24,488 nt of DNA from Isotricha intestinalis (GCA_023807065.1 JAJJLU010003919.1:1-24488), one strand, 5' to 3'; numbered from the stretch's first letter, positions 9,670 through 18,529 are shown. The notes: a model not told the origin generated them from the sequence alone. Numbers and translations are program-made.

Positions 9670-10145
9670 TTTTTAAATCAAAAAAATGACCAACAATTTT
9701 AAAAAATTCATCATATTAAATATAATCGGGATTTTTAAACCAGCTTCTTTAACCATAATTTCACATTCATATTCAGAATGTTTTCCAGTTCTTCTCAAGG
9801 ATTTTTGAAATCCATCATCATATGTTTCATAATATTTTACTTTGTTTGGATGCTCTAATTTTGCTAATATATGAATTTCGCCTATTAAATTTTTGATATT
9901 TTTTTTTGATAAATTGATCTTTGATATTATCTTCTCTGCATAAAAGTTGGATGGATCTCCTTTAAAACATGCTTTCTCTACTTTTCCATAACATCCACTT
10001 GAAATTTTACCACAAAAATCATATATATCATATATGTTCTATTTGATATATTGAACTAAGTGCTGAATGAAGTTTTTCTTTTATGTCTTTTGGATTTATT
10101 TGTGATTTTATTATATTGTAGTCTTTCTACATAACATATTCCCAT
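9670..10145 (-). pseudogene. Decayed calcium-dependent protein kinase (CDPK-like)
   Basis: Read on the minus strand, this starts with ATG for MGICY, an N-terminal MG-x-C like the acylation sites of CDPKs, but that frame hits a TAG after 29 codons. After a frameshift comes a kinase N-lobe: the glycine loop GKISSGCYGKV, the ATP lysine in YAEKII, the alpha-C glutamate in IGEIHILAKLEHPN, then YYETYDD. The text jumps directly to RRTGKHSEYECEIMVKEAG, and after one more frameshift to a degraded last EF-hand (NPDYI, stop, YDEFFKI). The catalytic loop, DFG motif, C-lobe and first EF-hands are missing. Frameshifts, stops and a large internal deletion show it is dead. The kinase identity is clear; the CDPK subtype rests on the N-lobe style plus the EF-hand tail. 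Confidence 0.75.
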
Positions 10146-10305
10146 TTAAAAGAAATAATTATTTTTTATTTTTACAAAATAAATTTTCTTCATGGTTTAA
10201 TTTTATATTTTTTGAATATTTAATTTATAAAAAAAATAATATAAATAATTAATATATTATAATTATATGTATTAATAATGAAAACTATAAATAAAAAAAT
10301 AATAT

Positions 10306-12150
10306 TTAATTGGGAACTTTCAATTTTAAAATTTCACTAAATTGGTCTTTTTCTAAATAAATAATAACAAAAGCATTTGTAGCAATAATAATATCAACAA
10401 ATAAGATAACAACATCTTGTAAACCTTTAAAATAATTGTAAATCATTAATTGATTTAAAGCATAAGAAGAAATTCCAGAGAAAAAAGTATAAAAAAGAGA
10501 ATTATTTTTCATACTCGAATCTTTAGCAAAAGAAATCATTTCTTTAAATATAAATCTTTCAATATATTTATTTTCAATATCCCAAAATTCATTTCTTACA
10601 GTAAAATACCAATTTAAAAGAATATTAATTGAACTTTTAATAATATTAGCATAAACTAATCCTTTAATATTTATTTGAATTAAAGAAAAAGATAATGCAA
10701 TTAATAAAAAATTATTTGCTCTTCCAAAACCTTTTATTAATTTTCTATTAAATGAATTATATATTGCTGCTGAATAAGAAATAAAAGTTGTTTCTATTAA
10801 ATTTAATGAAATTGATAAAACAAATAATTTCATTAATGAAAATGTTGTTTCATTTGCCCATTTATCAGTAAATAACCAAAGAAGAAAATTTTTTCCTAAT
10901 ATTGAAAAAACACAAAACATTAATATTCCTGTTATTAAATATAGTTTAATATGTGTTTTTAATAATTTATATGGATATGATTCTTTTTTAACAGCTGAAT
11001 TTTTAGTTGATAAATTCTTGATTATATATTGATTATCATTAAAAGAAAAATCACCTTTTTCTGTTATTTCAATTCCACTTCTTAATGTTGTTATATTATT
11101 AAAATTCTTTATTTTATTTAATAATATAAAAAAATTTTCTCCTGTTGGAGATATAAATCTATCAATGAAAAATTCGAAATTTCCTTTTACAAAAAGATAT
11201 TCTGCTTTAATATCATCTGAATATGTTACAAAAAAACTTAAAACTATTCTTTCTATTGATTTTAATAATAAATCTGTTGACCAAGCTCTTATTTCTAATT
11301 TTATTAAAGATATTAATTCTGAATCTTCTTTTTTAATTATATTATAATAAAATTGAATTCTTTCTTTTAATAACTTTGGTGATGGTATTAATAACCATAT
11401 ATCAATATTATATGATAAAGCTAAATAAAATAACAAAGTACAATAAAAAATACTTGTAATTAATCTTGATAAAGTAAAAGCCCATAAATCAAGATTAAAT
11501 TTATAACATAAAATATAACAAGTGAATAAATTTAATATATCATTAAAAAAAAGAATAAAAGTTTTAATACTATTAATAACTTTAACATTAATATAAATCA
11601 TAACAGGTTCAACAGAATTTTCAATAATTCCTGAAAAAATATATAAAATAATATGATATTTATAATTAACAAGAGTAGGATCCATAAGAACAAAAATATA
11701 ATATAAAAGAATAGAAACTGGTATGATTATAAAATTAATTAACCAAGATAATTTTGAAGAATTAATAAAATTTTTTTTTTCAATTACAGGACTTTGATCA
11801 TGTGAATAACAAGAAGCAGATATTCTAATTACTTGACTTGGAAAAGAAATAATAATATCATGAATAAAACTTAAATATACACTTTCTATTCCATATGCTT
11901 TTTTTGATACTACTCTTATTATTAATACTGTAAATATTACATGAATTATTTTTGATATTATTGTCATTAATATTATAAAGCAATCTGATATTACTGTACT
12001 TAATACTAAATTTTTTGCACGAGCTTTTATTTTTTTATGCTTTTCCAATATTAATTCTTTATGATTTTTACTTAATAAATCATTTTCACTTTGAATGTCT
12101 AATGATAATATTGTATTTTCTTGCTTTATTATATCATATTCATTTGACAT
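10306..12150 (-). CDS. RFT1: RFT1-like ER membrane protein of the dolichol-oligosaccharide pathway
   Basis: This polytopic protein of 614 residues (human RFT1 has about 540) shows the RFT1 pattern. The first membrane segment runs into IIRVVSKKAYGIESVYL, like the RFLSKELVGVVNVRL stretch of the family, then ISASCY where RFT1 has REAFRRAC. A central ISPTGENFFILL corresponds to QPIEESFYIFF. A C-terminal run of hydrophobic segments includes GRANNFLLIALSFSLIQ and IKGLVYANI. About a dozen membrane segments follow a charged 45-residue cytosolic N-terminus. RFT1 is needed for building the lipid-linked oligosaccharide used in N-glycosylation at the ER; whether it is itself the Man5GlcNAc2-PP-dolichol flippase is disputed. 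The family belongs to the MOP/MATE-like transporter fold. Start ATG and stop TAA are clear. The next gene upstream on the same strand (TBL2-like) ends 134 bp away. Confidence 0.82.
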   Translation of the reverse strand: MSNEYDIIKQENTILSLDIQSENDLLSKNHKELILEKHKKIKARAKNLVLSTVISDCFIILMTIISKIIHVIFTVLIIRVVSKKAYGIESVYLSFIHDIIISFPSQVIRISASCYSHDQSPVIEKKNFINSSKLSWLINFIIIPVSILLYYIFVLMDPTLVNYKYHIILYIFSGIIENSVEPVMIYINVKVINSIKTFILFFNDILNLFTCYILCYKFNLDLWAFTLSRLITSIFYCTLLFYLALSYNIDIWLLIPSPKLLKERIQFYYNIIKKEDSELISLIKLEIRAWSTDLLLKSIERIVLSFFVTYSDDIKAEYLFVKGNFEFFIDRFISPTGENFFILLNKIKNFNNITTLRSGIEITEKGDFSFNDNQYIIKNLSTKNSAVKKESYPYKLLKTHIKLYLITGILMFCVFSILGKNFLLWLFTDKWANETTFSLMKLFVLSISLNLIETTFISYSAAIYNSFNRKLIKGFGRANNFLLIALSFSLIQINIKGLVYANIIKSSINILLNWYFTVRNEFWDIENKYIERFIFKEMISFAKDSSMKNNSLFYTFFSGISSYALNQLMIYNYFKGLQDVVILFVDIIIATNAFVIIYLEKDQFSEILKLKVPN

Positions 12151-12284
12151 TTAAATAAATTTTTTTCTTTAAATAATAATATAATATATTTTTAATTTTT
12201 ATTTTGTAATTTTTTAAATTTTTATTATTGAATGAATATGTTTCATTTTTTGTTTTAAATATTATTTTTTTTTAATTTTAATTA

Positions 12285-13541
12285 TTAATTTAAATTTAAA
12301 TCCCATATTTTAATTCTTCCATCCAAAGAAGCTGAAATTAAAACAATTTTTCCGTTTTCATCATTTTTATCATTAAAATCAATATTTCTAATATCTTCAC
12401 TTAAATTATTATCTTCATTTTTTGATAAATCAACTTTAACAAATTTTAATTTAATTATTTCATCATCAGAAGCATTTTTCAAATTTTTAATTAAATTACC
12501 ATTAGTATCATAAACATAAATATCATTAGATTTAGAGACAGAAAAAAAACCTTCAATTTTTCCATTAAAGAAAGATTTAATATATAAGGAAATAACTTTA
12601 CAATCAAAATCAATATTAAAATTTTGAAAAACTTTACTTTCACTTATTTCACCATAATTTTGATATATTTTAATATTTTTTCCTTCAGTAGAAATAATAA
12701 AAAATCTATTATCATTAGAAAATTCATAAGCTAAAATAGGATTTTTAATTCCTGAAATAGATTTTTTTCTATTTATTTTAACAATTTTTTCATATTGTAA
12801 AGTAGTATTATTAAATTTATCATTTTTTTCAAAATGAATAACTGAAATTTCATTCATAAAAGTAGAAATTAATATATAATTATCATCAGGTGACATTTTC
12901 ATTTCTTTATTTCTTATACTTCCAGTAGAAATTTTTTCTATCATTTTATTTGAATTTGAATTATATATTTGAATTTCTGTATCTTCTGCATTTCCAGAAG
13001 TTGAAATATAATTTCCATCTTTTGATATTATCACATTATTTATTTCAAATTGTCTTTCTGTTGATATTGTTTTTTCTAATTTAATTATTTTATTTTTTCC
13101 ATTTTCAAAATTAAATCCATAATATAATATATTCTTAGTATTTTTAGTTGAAACTATTATTATTTTCTTTTCCTCTGAAAATGATATATCTGTAATTGTG
13201 TCTAATTCTATTGTTTTTGATAATATTTTTGTATTTTTTTCATTTAAATGTTTTAAATAACAAAATCCTACTTTTTTATTATCACAAAATAATATTATGT
13301 GACCATTGTTAAATATATAACATCTTTTTAATTCTTTTACATCTCTTATACTTTTTATTAAATATTGTGAAATGTCTTCTGAAGGTTTTTCTTCTGGTTT
13401 TTTAATTTCTTTTTCAATTTCTTTAATTTCTTCTTTTGATTCTTTAACTTTCTTTTTTTCTTCTTTTTCTGGTTTATTTCTAAAAAGAAAAAAAATAATT
13501 GTTCCAAATATAATAATTCCAGCAATGATAAATTCAATCAT
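12285..13541 (-). CDS. TBL2: Membrane-anchored WD40 protein, TBL2-like
   Basis: A 418-residue protein. It opens with one hydrophobic segment (IEFIIAGIIIFGTIIFFLF, residues 2-20), followed by a Lys/Glu-rich spacer (22-56) and then a beta-propeller. The repeats are weak but visible by their structural beats: ISFSEEKKIIIVST, ISKDGNYISTSGN, MSPDDNYILIST, FSNDNRFFIIST with IKIYQN, and the last blade ending ASLDGRIKIWDLNLN. An N-terminal anchor, a basic linker and one propeller are the layout of transducin beta-like 2, an ER membrane protein. In animals TBL2 associates with the stress kinase PERK and translation components. The function in this organism is inferred. A different single-pass WD40 protein, for example a SEC12-type factor, is the main alternative. 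Confidence 0.6.
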   Translation of the reverse strand: MIEFIIAGIIIFGTIIFFLFRNKPEKEEKKKVKESKEEIKEIEKEIKKPEEKPSEDISQYLIKSIRDVKELKRCYIFNNGHIILFCDNKKVGFCYLKHLNEKNTKILSKTIELDTITDISFSEEKKIIIVSTKNTKNILYYGFNFENGKNKIIKLEKTISTERQFEINNVIISKDGNYISTSGNAEDTEIQIYNSNSNKMIEKISTGSIRNKEMKMSPDDNYILISTFMNEISVIHFEKNDKFNNTTLQYEKIVKINRKKSISGIKNPILAYEFSNDNRFFIISTEGKNIKIYQNYGEISESKVFQNFNIDFDCKVISLYIKSFFNGKIEGFFSVSKSNDIYVYDTNGNLIKNLKNASDDEIIKLKFVKVDLSKNEDNNLSEDIRNIDFNDKNDENGKIVLISASLDGRIKIWDLNLN

Positions 13542-13625
13542 TTTTAAATTAAAAAATAATAAATAGATATAAATAAATTAGTTAAATAAATTTAAAAAAA
13601 GTAAAAAAGTAAAATAATATAAAAA
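13542..13625. promoter_or_regulatory. 84-bp divergent intergenic region (shared promoter)
   Basis: The TBL2-like gene (-) and the double-SAM gene (+) start 84 bp apart, head to head. The spacer is A/T only apart from a few G/C bases, and the start codons sit in A-rich contexts (AAAAATG). No named promoter element is visible. A shared bidirectional promoter is inferred from spacing. Confidence 0.4.
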
Positions 13626-15020
13626 ATGACTGAAGAATCAATGGATCAAGTTAATATGTTATCTTCAATTCAAAACTCAATAAATAATATAAATAAAAAT
13701 AAAAAAAGTAATAATTTAGATGAAGATGATAATGTTAATATAGGAAATATGAATTTAAGTATATCAAAATCAAAAGATAAAAATAATAATAAAAAAAAAG
13801 AAAATGAAATAAAAATAAAAAAAACATTTAATGATGATTTCTTTGATTTAAGTACAGAAATTCCAAAAAAAGTTAATAATGATATAGTTAAATTTGATAA
13901 TAATATAAATGAATCAAATAATGATTTCACAACCAAACAAAGTACAATTTTAAGAAGACCATCTTCAGAAGAAATAAGATATGAAGAAGAAGATATAATA
14001 GATGAAAATAAAAATAATAATAATGATGATTTTAATGATAATGAAGAAAATGATTATAATGATTATAATGACAATAATGATGATTATTATGATGATAAAG
14101 ATTATAATAAAGATGAAAATGAAAATAATGAAAATTATAATCCTTTAGAAAATAATGAAGAAGATAATTTTAAAATAGAAGAAGATAATAATAAAGAAAA
14201 AGACAAATATTTAATGACAAATAAAACATTAAAAGCATCAGAAATAGATTTTTCTCAAATAAATCCTGAAATTTCAAAAGAAAAAAAAAATAATAACAAA
14301 ATTAGTAAAAATAAAATTTCACAAAGTTTTAATTTTAATCAACCAATAAAAACAAAAATATCAAAGCCAATAACAATACCATTAACATCAAAAACACCAT
14401 TGCCAAATCAATCATCTTCATCATTGAATACAAATATATCAATATCACAGAATTCATTATATAAATTTTTAGAAGAGATAAAAATGGAAAAATATTATAA
14501 TATATTAAATTCAAATGGTTTTGATGATATAAATTTAATAATAGAACAAAGTAAAAATCATAAATTAGGAATTACAGATAATAATTTAAAACAAGCTGGA
14601 ATAAATTTACCAGGTGATAGAGCAAAAATATTAATTAGAATACAAGATTTATCTAAAAATTTTAATTTTAATGTTCCTAAAACTATTTATCATTGTTGTG
14701 ATAATTTTAATAATATTCAAAATGATATTAATATTCAAAAATTAAATAATTGGCTTAAAGAAATTAATTTATCTGATTATCTTCATAATTTCATTTCATG
14801 TGGTTATCATAGTCTTGATTTACTTTTAATGCAAATGGAAAGTAATCAACCTATTAATGATTTAATTTTAGATGAACTTGGTATTAAAATTGGACATAAA
14901 ATTTTAATTATGAATAAATTAAAGGATGATGCTATAAATTATAAAAAAAAATATAAGAAAAAAATAATAGGGTTTGACAGAGGAACTGAAAAAAGTTGTA
15001 ATGAATGTTTTATTTTTTAA
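13626..15020 (+). CDS. Double SAM-domain protein with polybasic tail and C-terminal CaaX box
   Basis: A 464-residue protein. Residues 1-275 are low-complexity, rich in Asn, Asp, Lys and Glu, with a very acidic stretch at about 118-190. Two SAM domains follow: SAM1 at about 276-342 (FLEEIKMEKYYNIL, LKQAGINLPGDRAKIL) and SAM2 at about 371-434 (LNNWLKEINLSDYL, LDELGIKIGHKILIM). The C-terminus has a basic patch, KKKYKKK (440-446), then a second cysteine, C458, and ends in CFIF. That fits a CaaX prenylation box; X = Phe is used by some geranylgeranylated GTPases such as R-Ras2 (CVIF). SAM domains usually oligomerise or bind other SAM domains, so a membrane-tethered scaffold is likely. No catalytic domain is present. 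Synonymous codon choice switches abruptly near 14640. Confidence 0.82.
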   Translation: MTEESMDQVNMLSSIQNSINNINKNKKSNNLDEDDNVNIGNMNLSISKSKDKNNNKKKENEIKIKKTFNDDFFDLSTEIPKKVNNDIVKFDNNINESNNDFTTKQSTILRRPSSEEIRYEEEDIIDENKNNNNDDFNDNEENDYNDYNDNNDDYYDDKDYNKDENENNENYNPLENNEEDNFKIEEDNNKEKDKYLMTNKTLKASEIDFSQINPEISKEKKNNNKISKNKISQSFNFNQPIKTKISKPITIPLTSKTPLPNQSSSSLNTNISISQNSLYKFLEEIKMEKYYNILNSNGFDDINLIIEQSKNHKLGITDNNLKQAGINLPGDRAKILIRIQDLSKNFNFNVPKTIYHCCDNFNNIQNDINIQKLNNWLKEINLSDYLHNFISCGYHSLDLLLMQMESNQPINDLILDELGIKIGHKILIMNKLKDDAINYKKKYKKKIIGFDRGTEKSCNECFIF

Positions 15021-15682
15021 AATAGTTATTTTTTATTTTTGAAAAAATATATTTACATTTAAAATACAGTTTTTTTATTATAATTAATTAGATATATTAA
15101 CCAAATGAAAATTATAAAAAAATAATCAATAAAAATAATTGTCAGATAAAAGATGAAATAAATTATGAAATTTCACTAATTCACTGAATGAGAAATATAA
15201 TAAATGAACATTTAAATATTTTTACTATTATCAAAAAAGAAAACTTTTTGACATTAAAAAAAAAAGGAGATACAAAATTAATATTTTATGATATGAATCA
15301 AAAAAGATATAAATAAATTAAAAATTGTTCACAGGATTTTTTTTAAATGAGAAATTGAAAATTAATTCAAAATGCGAAAAATAAACATATCTAAAAATAA
15401 TATAAAAATAAATGGATCAAATTATAAATACATTAATATTTTTTAGGAGTTTTACCAATTTTAAATAGTAGAATTACTAATAAATATAATATAATATTAA
15501 AATTCTAGTTGTTTGAATTCAATTATTTAGTTTATTATTTTTTTTTTTAAAAAAATTGTATCATTTTAAATATAAAAGCTAATAACATATAATAAATATT
15601 TTTTATTTTTTTTATTTTTTATTATAACATTTATATAAATTATATGAAATAATAATAATATTTACAATAAAAAAGAGAATCA
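15021..15682. other. Intergenic stretch with a possible short coding remnant
   Basis: No intact gene is seen. On the plus strand, 15188-15316 could encode 42 residues (MRNIINEHLNIF, then KKKGDTKLIFYDMNQKRYK, stop). The same frame is open upstream except for a TGA just before that ATG. The composition is more protein-like than the surrounding spacer, so this may be another worn gene fragment. I recognise no family. The remainder, 15320-15682, is A/T spacer with no visible feature. Confidence 0.3.
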
Positions 15683-16614
15683 TTAAAAGAATACCTGATC
15701 ATTCCCATAGCCTATATTCTTTTTATGAAGATAAAGATTATTTTGAGCATTATTATTATTAATATTATTGATATTTGTATTACTGTTAGAAAAATTTCCA
15801 TAATCATTATTAAATTCAATATTATTAATATTATTATTAATAATCCCATTAATATTATTAACAAACATAGTATATTGAATTATTATAAACACCTTTCCCA
15901 ATTCCAAACAAAATATTTTTTCTTTCAATTATTTCATCTTTTGAAATAAATTCATATTAAATGAAAAAAAACTTGAGATGTAACAATAGAATCACTTCCA
16001 ACTTGATAAATTTCACCAAATCTTTCAACATTTAATTGTTGAGCTAATTTATTTATTTATACTTTCTTTTAAAATATCATCAATATTGACAAAATTTTAA
16101 TATCATAATGATTAGGGAAATAAATATTTAAATTATGAATAAAAAGATGAGAATTTGGAGGTAAATATAATTTAAACATAATCTGAGTAAGCAAAATCAG
16201 ATAAACCATTAAAAGAAATCCAAGTAATATCATTATTTAAAACTAAACATGAAGTAAGGAAATATTCAGCAAAAAATATAATATGGAATACCTTTATTTT
16301 TTAAAATATTAAAATCAATTCAAGAATTTGATAAGATTGTTATTGAATCATTAGAATGAAGATCTTTTTCAATATTAAATTTTAATTTAAATTGCCATGA
16401 ACTTCCTTCTTTTCCTCTTTCTCCTTTTGAATTAAATAATGTTATTCCTAATTGATTTAATTTTAATTTATCTAAGAGGATATTCTGTACCTCAAAATTC
16501 TGTGTCCATTCCTAGAAATGGGTATTTTTTTAAATCTTATTTAATATGCTTTATTTCTGAAATAAAGTTTTCTTTATATACTTCTATTATTGATTCTATT
16601 GATTTTACATTCAT
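15683..16614 (-). pseudogene. CAF1: Decayed CAF1/POP2/CNOT7-type mRNA deadenylase
   Basis: Pieced across frames on the minus strand, the order of the CAF1 nuclease is plain: an N-terminal helix (MNVKSIESIIEVYKENF), the catalytic MDTEF at about 16494-16509, LNQLGITLFNSKGE, WQFKLKFNIEKDLHSNDSI, AEYFLTSCLVLNNDITWISL, DFAY, NIYFPNHYDIK, KLAQQLNVERFGEIYQVGSDS, and an Asn-rich tail. CAF1 is the Ccr4-Not DEDD exonuclease that shortens poly(A) tails; D and E of DTEF, D of DFAY and D of GSDS are still readable. The copy is dead. Stops interrupt HIK-stop-DLKKYPF, DTEF-stop-G and LSNS-stop-IDF, about 15 residues are lost after DTEFxG, and there are at least five frameshifts, one in a T homopolymer. It starts 53 bp past the stop of the RING gene, on the same strand. 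Confidence 0.87.
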
Positions 16615-16666
16615 TTTTTATAATAATATTTTTATATTGTTTTTTTTTATATTATTTAAATACATT

Positions 16667-17485
16667 TTATATTAATAATTCAAGAAAATCTTTATTTATA
16701 CCCATTATATTAATATTAGAATGTTTTTTTATCACATCATCGATTTTTTCATTGTTTTTCATTAAAGTTTTACCAACTTCAATTTTAAATAAATTATCTT
16801 TTTCATTATCTGAAAAAATACTAATAGTTTTATTTATAATGTCAAATTTACAAAAAGGGCAAATTGAATGTTTAGAAATGAATTCAATAAAACAATTATA
16901 ATGAAATAAATGACCACATCTTAATAAAACACTATTATCTTCTAATTTAATATCTTTTAAACAAGATAAACAATTTGGATTTTCATATATATCATTATTT
17001 ACTTTTTTACAATGAAATTCCTTTAATTTAAATTGTTTAATTTGTTTAATTTCTATATCATTTAAAGGAAGAGATTTTTCATTTATAAAATTATTTTTAC
17101 ATAATTGAGAATATACAATTCTTGACATTGGATTATAAAAATTAGAAATGAAATTCGATGAATAATTATCAATGAAAAAATTTTCTGTTGGAGTGTTTAT
17201 TTTTCCATCACCCAATATTTTTGAAAAATCAAAATTTGATTTTTTTAAACTTTTTGAAAAAGGACTTATTGAAAAAGGTTTTATCATTGATAAAATATTT
17301 TTTCTTAATTTAGTATCTTCATTGTAATTTTTTTCTTCTTCTTTATTATTTTTTTCTATACATATTTTATTACATTTTGAACATATTGATTTACTTGTTT
17401 TTATATTTACTAATTTTTTATATAAGCTTTTGCAATTTTCACAAAAAAATATTTTTGATATTAATCTTTTTTGATTTTCTGACAT
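16667..17485 (-). CDS. Zinc-ribbon/RING-H2 E3 ubiquitin ligase, RNF126/RNF115-like
   Basis: A 272-residue protein with two zinc modules. The N-terminal ribbon has C15, C18, C35 and C38. The C-terminal RING-H2 finger has C172, C175, C190, H192, H195, C198, C209 and C212 (LRCGHLFHYNC, then CPFC). An N-terminal ribbon plus a RING near the C-terminus, with a leader like LPLNDIEIKQIKQFKL ahead of the finger, is the architecture of the RNF126/RNF115 (BCA2) ligases. Those take ubiquitin from an E2 and act in cytosolic quality control and membrane trafficking. About 60 residues follow the RING, which is longer than usual. The middle (45-160) is low-complexity. The gene is intact although it sits among decayed genes. 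RING ligase is near certain; the subfamily is moderately supported. Confidence 0.8.
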   Translation of the reverse strand: MSENQKRLISKIFFCENCKSLYKKLVNIKTSKSICSKCNKICIEKNNKEEEKNYNEDTKLRKNILSMIKPFSISPFSKSLKKSNFDFSKILGDGKINTPTENFFIDNYSSNFISNFYNPMSRIVYSQLCKNNFINEKSLPLNDIEIKQIKQFKLKEFHCKKVNNDIYENPNCLSCLKDIKLEDNSVLLRCGHLFHYNCFIEFISKHSICPFCKFDIINKTISIFSDNEKDNLFKIEVGKTLMKNNEKIDDVIKKHSNINIMGINKDFLELLI

Positions 17486-17765
17486 TTTTCAATATCAATT
17501 ATTATGTCTAAAAATTTTAAAATAGTCTAAAATAGATAAAAGAAACTTCTAGAACAAAGTTTTCTTTATGTTTTAATATTCTATTTTTAAGTTAATAAAG
17601 AGTTTAAAATAAATCTTAAAACCAAATATAAAAATTAAATATATAATTATTGCCTTTAATTTTTTGTTTAATTCATATTTATTTTATAAATTAACTTTCT
17701 TTTTTTTTTTTAACAGAAAATTAATTTTGTTTAAAAAAAATAAAATTTATTTATAAATAAACTAA

Positions 17766-18100
17766 TTAAATTCTTTTTTTTCTCAATTCTTTTTCTTTTA
17801 ATTTCTGTTTATCTATTTCTCTTTTTTTTTCCAATAATTTTTCTTTAATACTTTCAAGAGTAGATTCTTTAACTTGTAAATGAACTTTACAATTATGACT
17901 TTTTCCATTTAAATGTTCTATATTAAATATTATCAGTAAATGTAATTGACAATTTTCACATTTAAAAGTAAGTGTTTCATAAGATAATTATTTTTAAATT
18001 TTCTTTTCTTTGTTTGCTCTCTTTTTTCAAATTGAATTTGACTAAAATCGAATATTCTTTTCCTTTATCATTTAAATGATATGCTATTTTTTTATTTCCT
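17766..18100 (-). pseudogene. Remnant of a Snu23/ZMAT2-like U1-type zinc-finger protein
   Basis: The minus-strand frame ending at the TAA at 17766-17768 reads FKCENCQLHL, then IEHLNGKSHNCK, then VKESTLESIKEKLLEKKRE and a Lys/Glu-rich end. This mirrors ZMAT2/Snu23, a tri-snRNP splicing protein: C-x2-C, HINGKKH, then VERSTLDQVKKRF and a charged helix. Upstream in other frames (about 17990-18100) there is further coding-like text, DFSQIQFEKREQTKKRKF or NKKIAYHLNDKGKEYSIL, with no way to join it to the finger without a frameshift. No start codon or N-terminal region survives in frame. I call it a pseudogene. A very short spliced gene is the alternative, but I see no convincing GT-AG pair. Confidence 0.6.
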
Positions 18101-18529
18101 TTTTTCTTATTCTCTTTTTAAGCTTTATATTCATTTTTTTTATTTTTTAATTTTTTTATTTTATTTTTTTAATTTTTCAAAATAGCAAAGTAGGATTTTT
18201 TTAAAAATGTTTGTTCATTATAATATTATCAATTGATATTTTAATATAAAAGTAAACTAAGTACAATAATTTTTTTACTAAAATTTTGAATGAACTCAGA
18301 TTTTTTTATTTCTTTTTACCTTTTTTCCAAGGTAGATTATTTCCTTTTTTCTTCAAAAATAATGAATTTTATCAAAATTATTTTGAGGAAGATTTTTTTC
18401 ATAGGAAAATCTTTCTTTTCATCTATACGAGGATTTTCAAATGGATTTACATTGTTTTGAATTAATATTTTATTATTTGGCATTGTCGTCCAAAAAAAGA
18501 AATCAAAAGAAGAAAAGGAAGAAGATCGA
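18101..18529. other. Degenerate stretch with a short unidentified remnant
   Basis: On the minus strand an ATG at 18481-18483 opens a frame of about 48 codons (MPNNKILIQNNVNPFENPRID, then EKKDFP). It then drifts into a hydrophobic run typical of a frameshift; the neighbouring frame continues YEKNLPQNNFDKIHYF and NNLPWKKGKKK, with stops between. This looks like the N-terminus of a decayed gene that I cannot identify. It may or may not belong with the Snu23-like piece just downstream. Positions 18101-18300 are mostly T runs. Confidence 0.35.

Noticed and set aside
13372..13936. Ser/Phe- and Leu-rich open frames opposite the TBL2-like and SAM genes
   Set aside because: They are complements of Glu/Lys- and Asn/Asp-rich coding sequence and have no protein-like features of their own.
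15683..15928. 81-residue Asn-rich open frame as an independent small gene
   Set aside because: In the correct frames it is the tail end of the CAF1 pseudogene (RKNILFGIGKGVYNNS, then Asn-rich text).
15683..16614. Stop-codon reassignment (TAA as Gln, TGA as Trp) to rescue the CAF1 frame
   Set aside because: Frameshifts and a deletion would remain, the TGA in DTEFxG falls where the family has Pro, and none of the intact genes needs a recoded stop.
16439..16901. Plus-strand open frames rich in Leu, Ile and Phe over the RING gene end and the CAF1 remnant
   Set aside because: They are antisense shadows; the minus strand carries the conserved families here.
17990..18100. Similarity of NKKIAYHLNDKGKEYSILVKF to the start of Nop10 (YYLNEQGDRVYTLKKF)
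   Set aside because: The match is short, the following Nop10 residues are absent, and the piece lies just upstream of the Snu23-like finger on the same strand, where a Snu23 linker is equally plausible.
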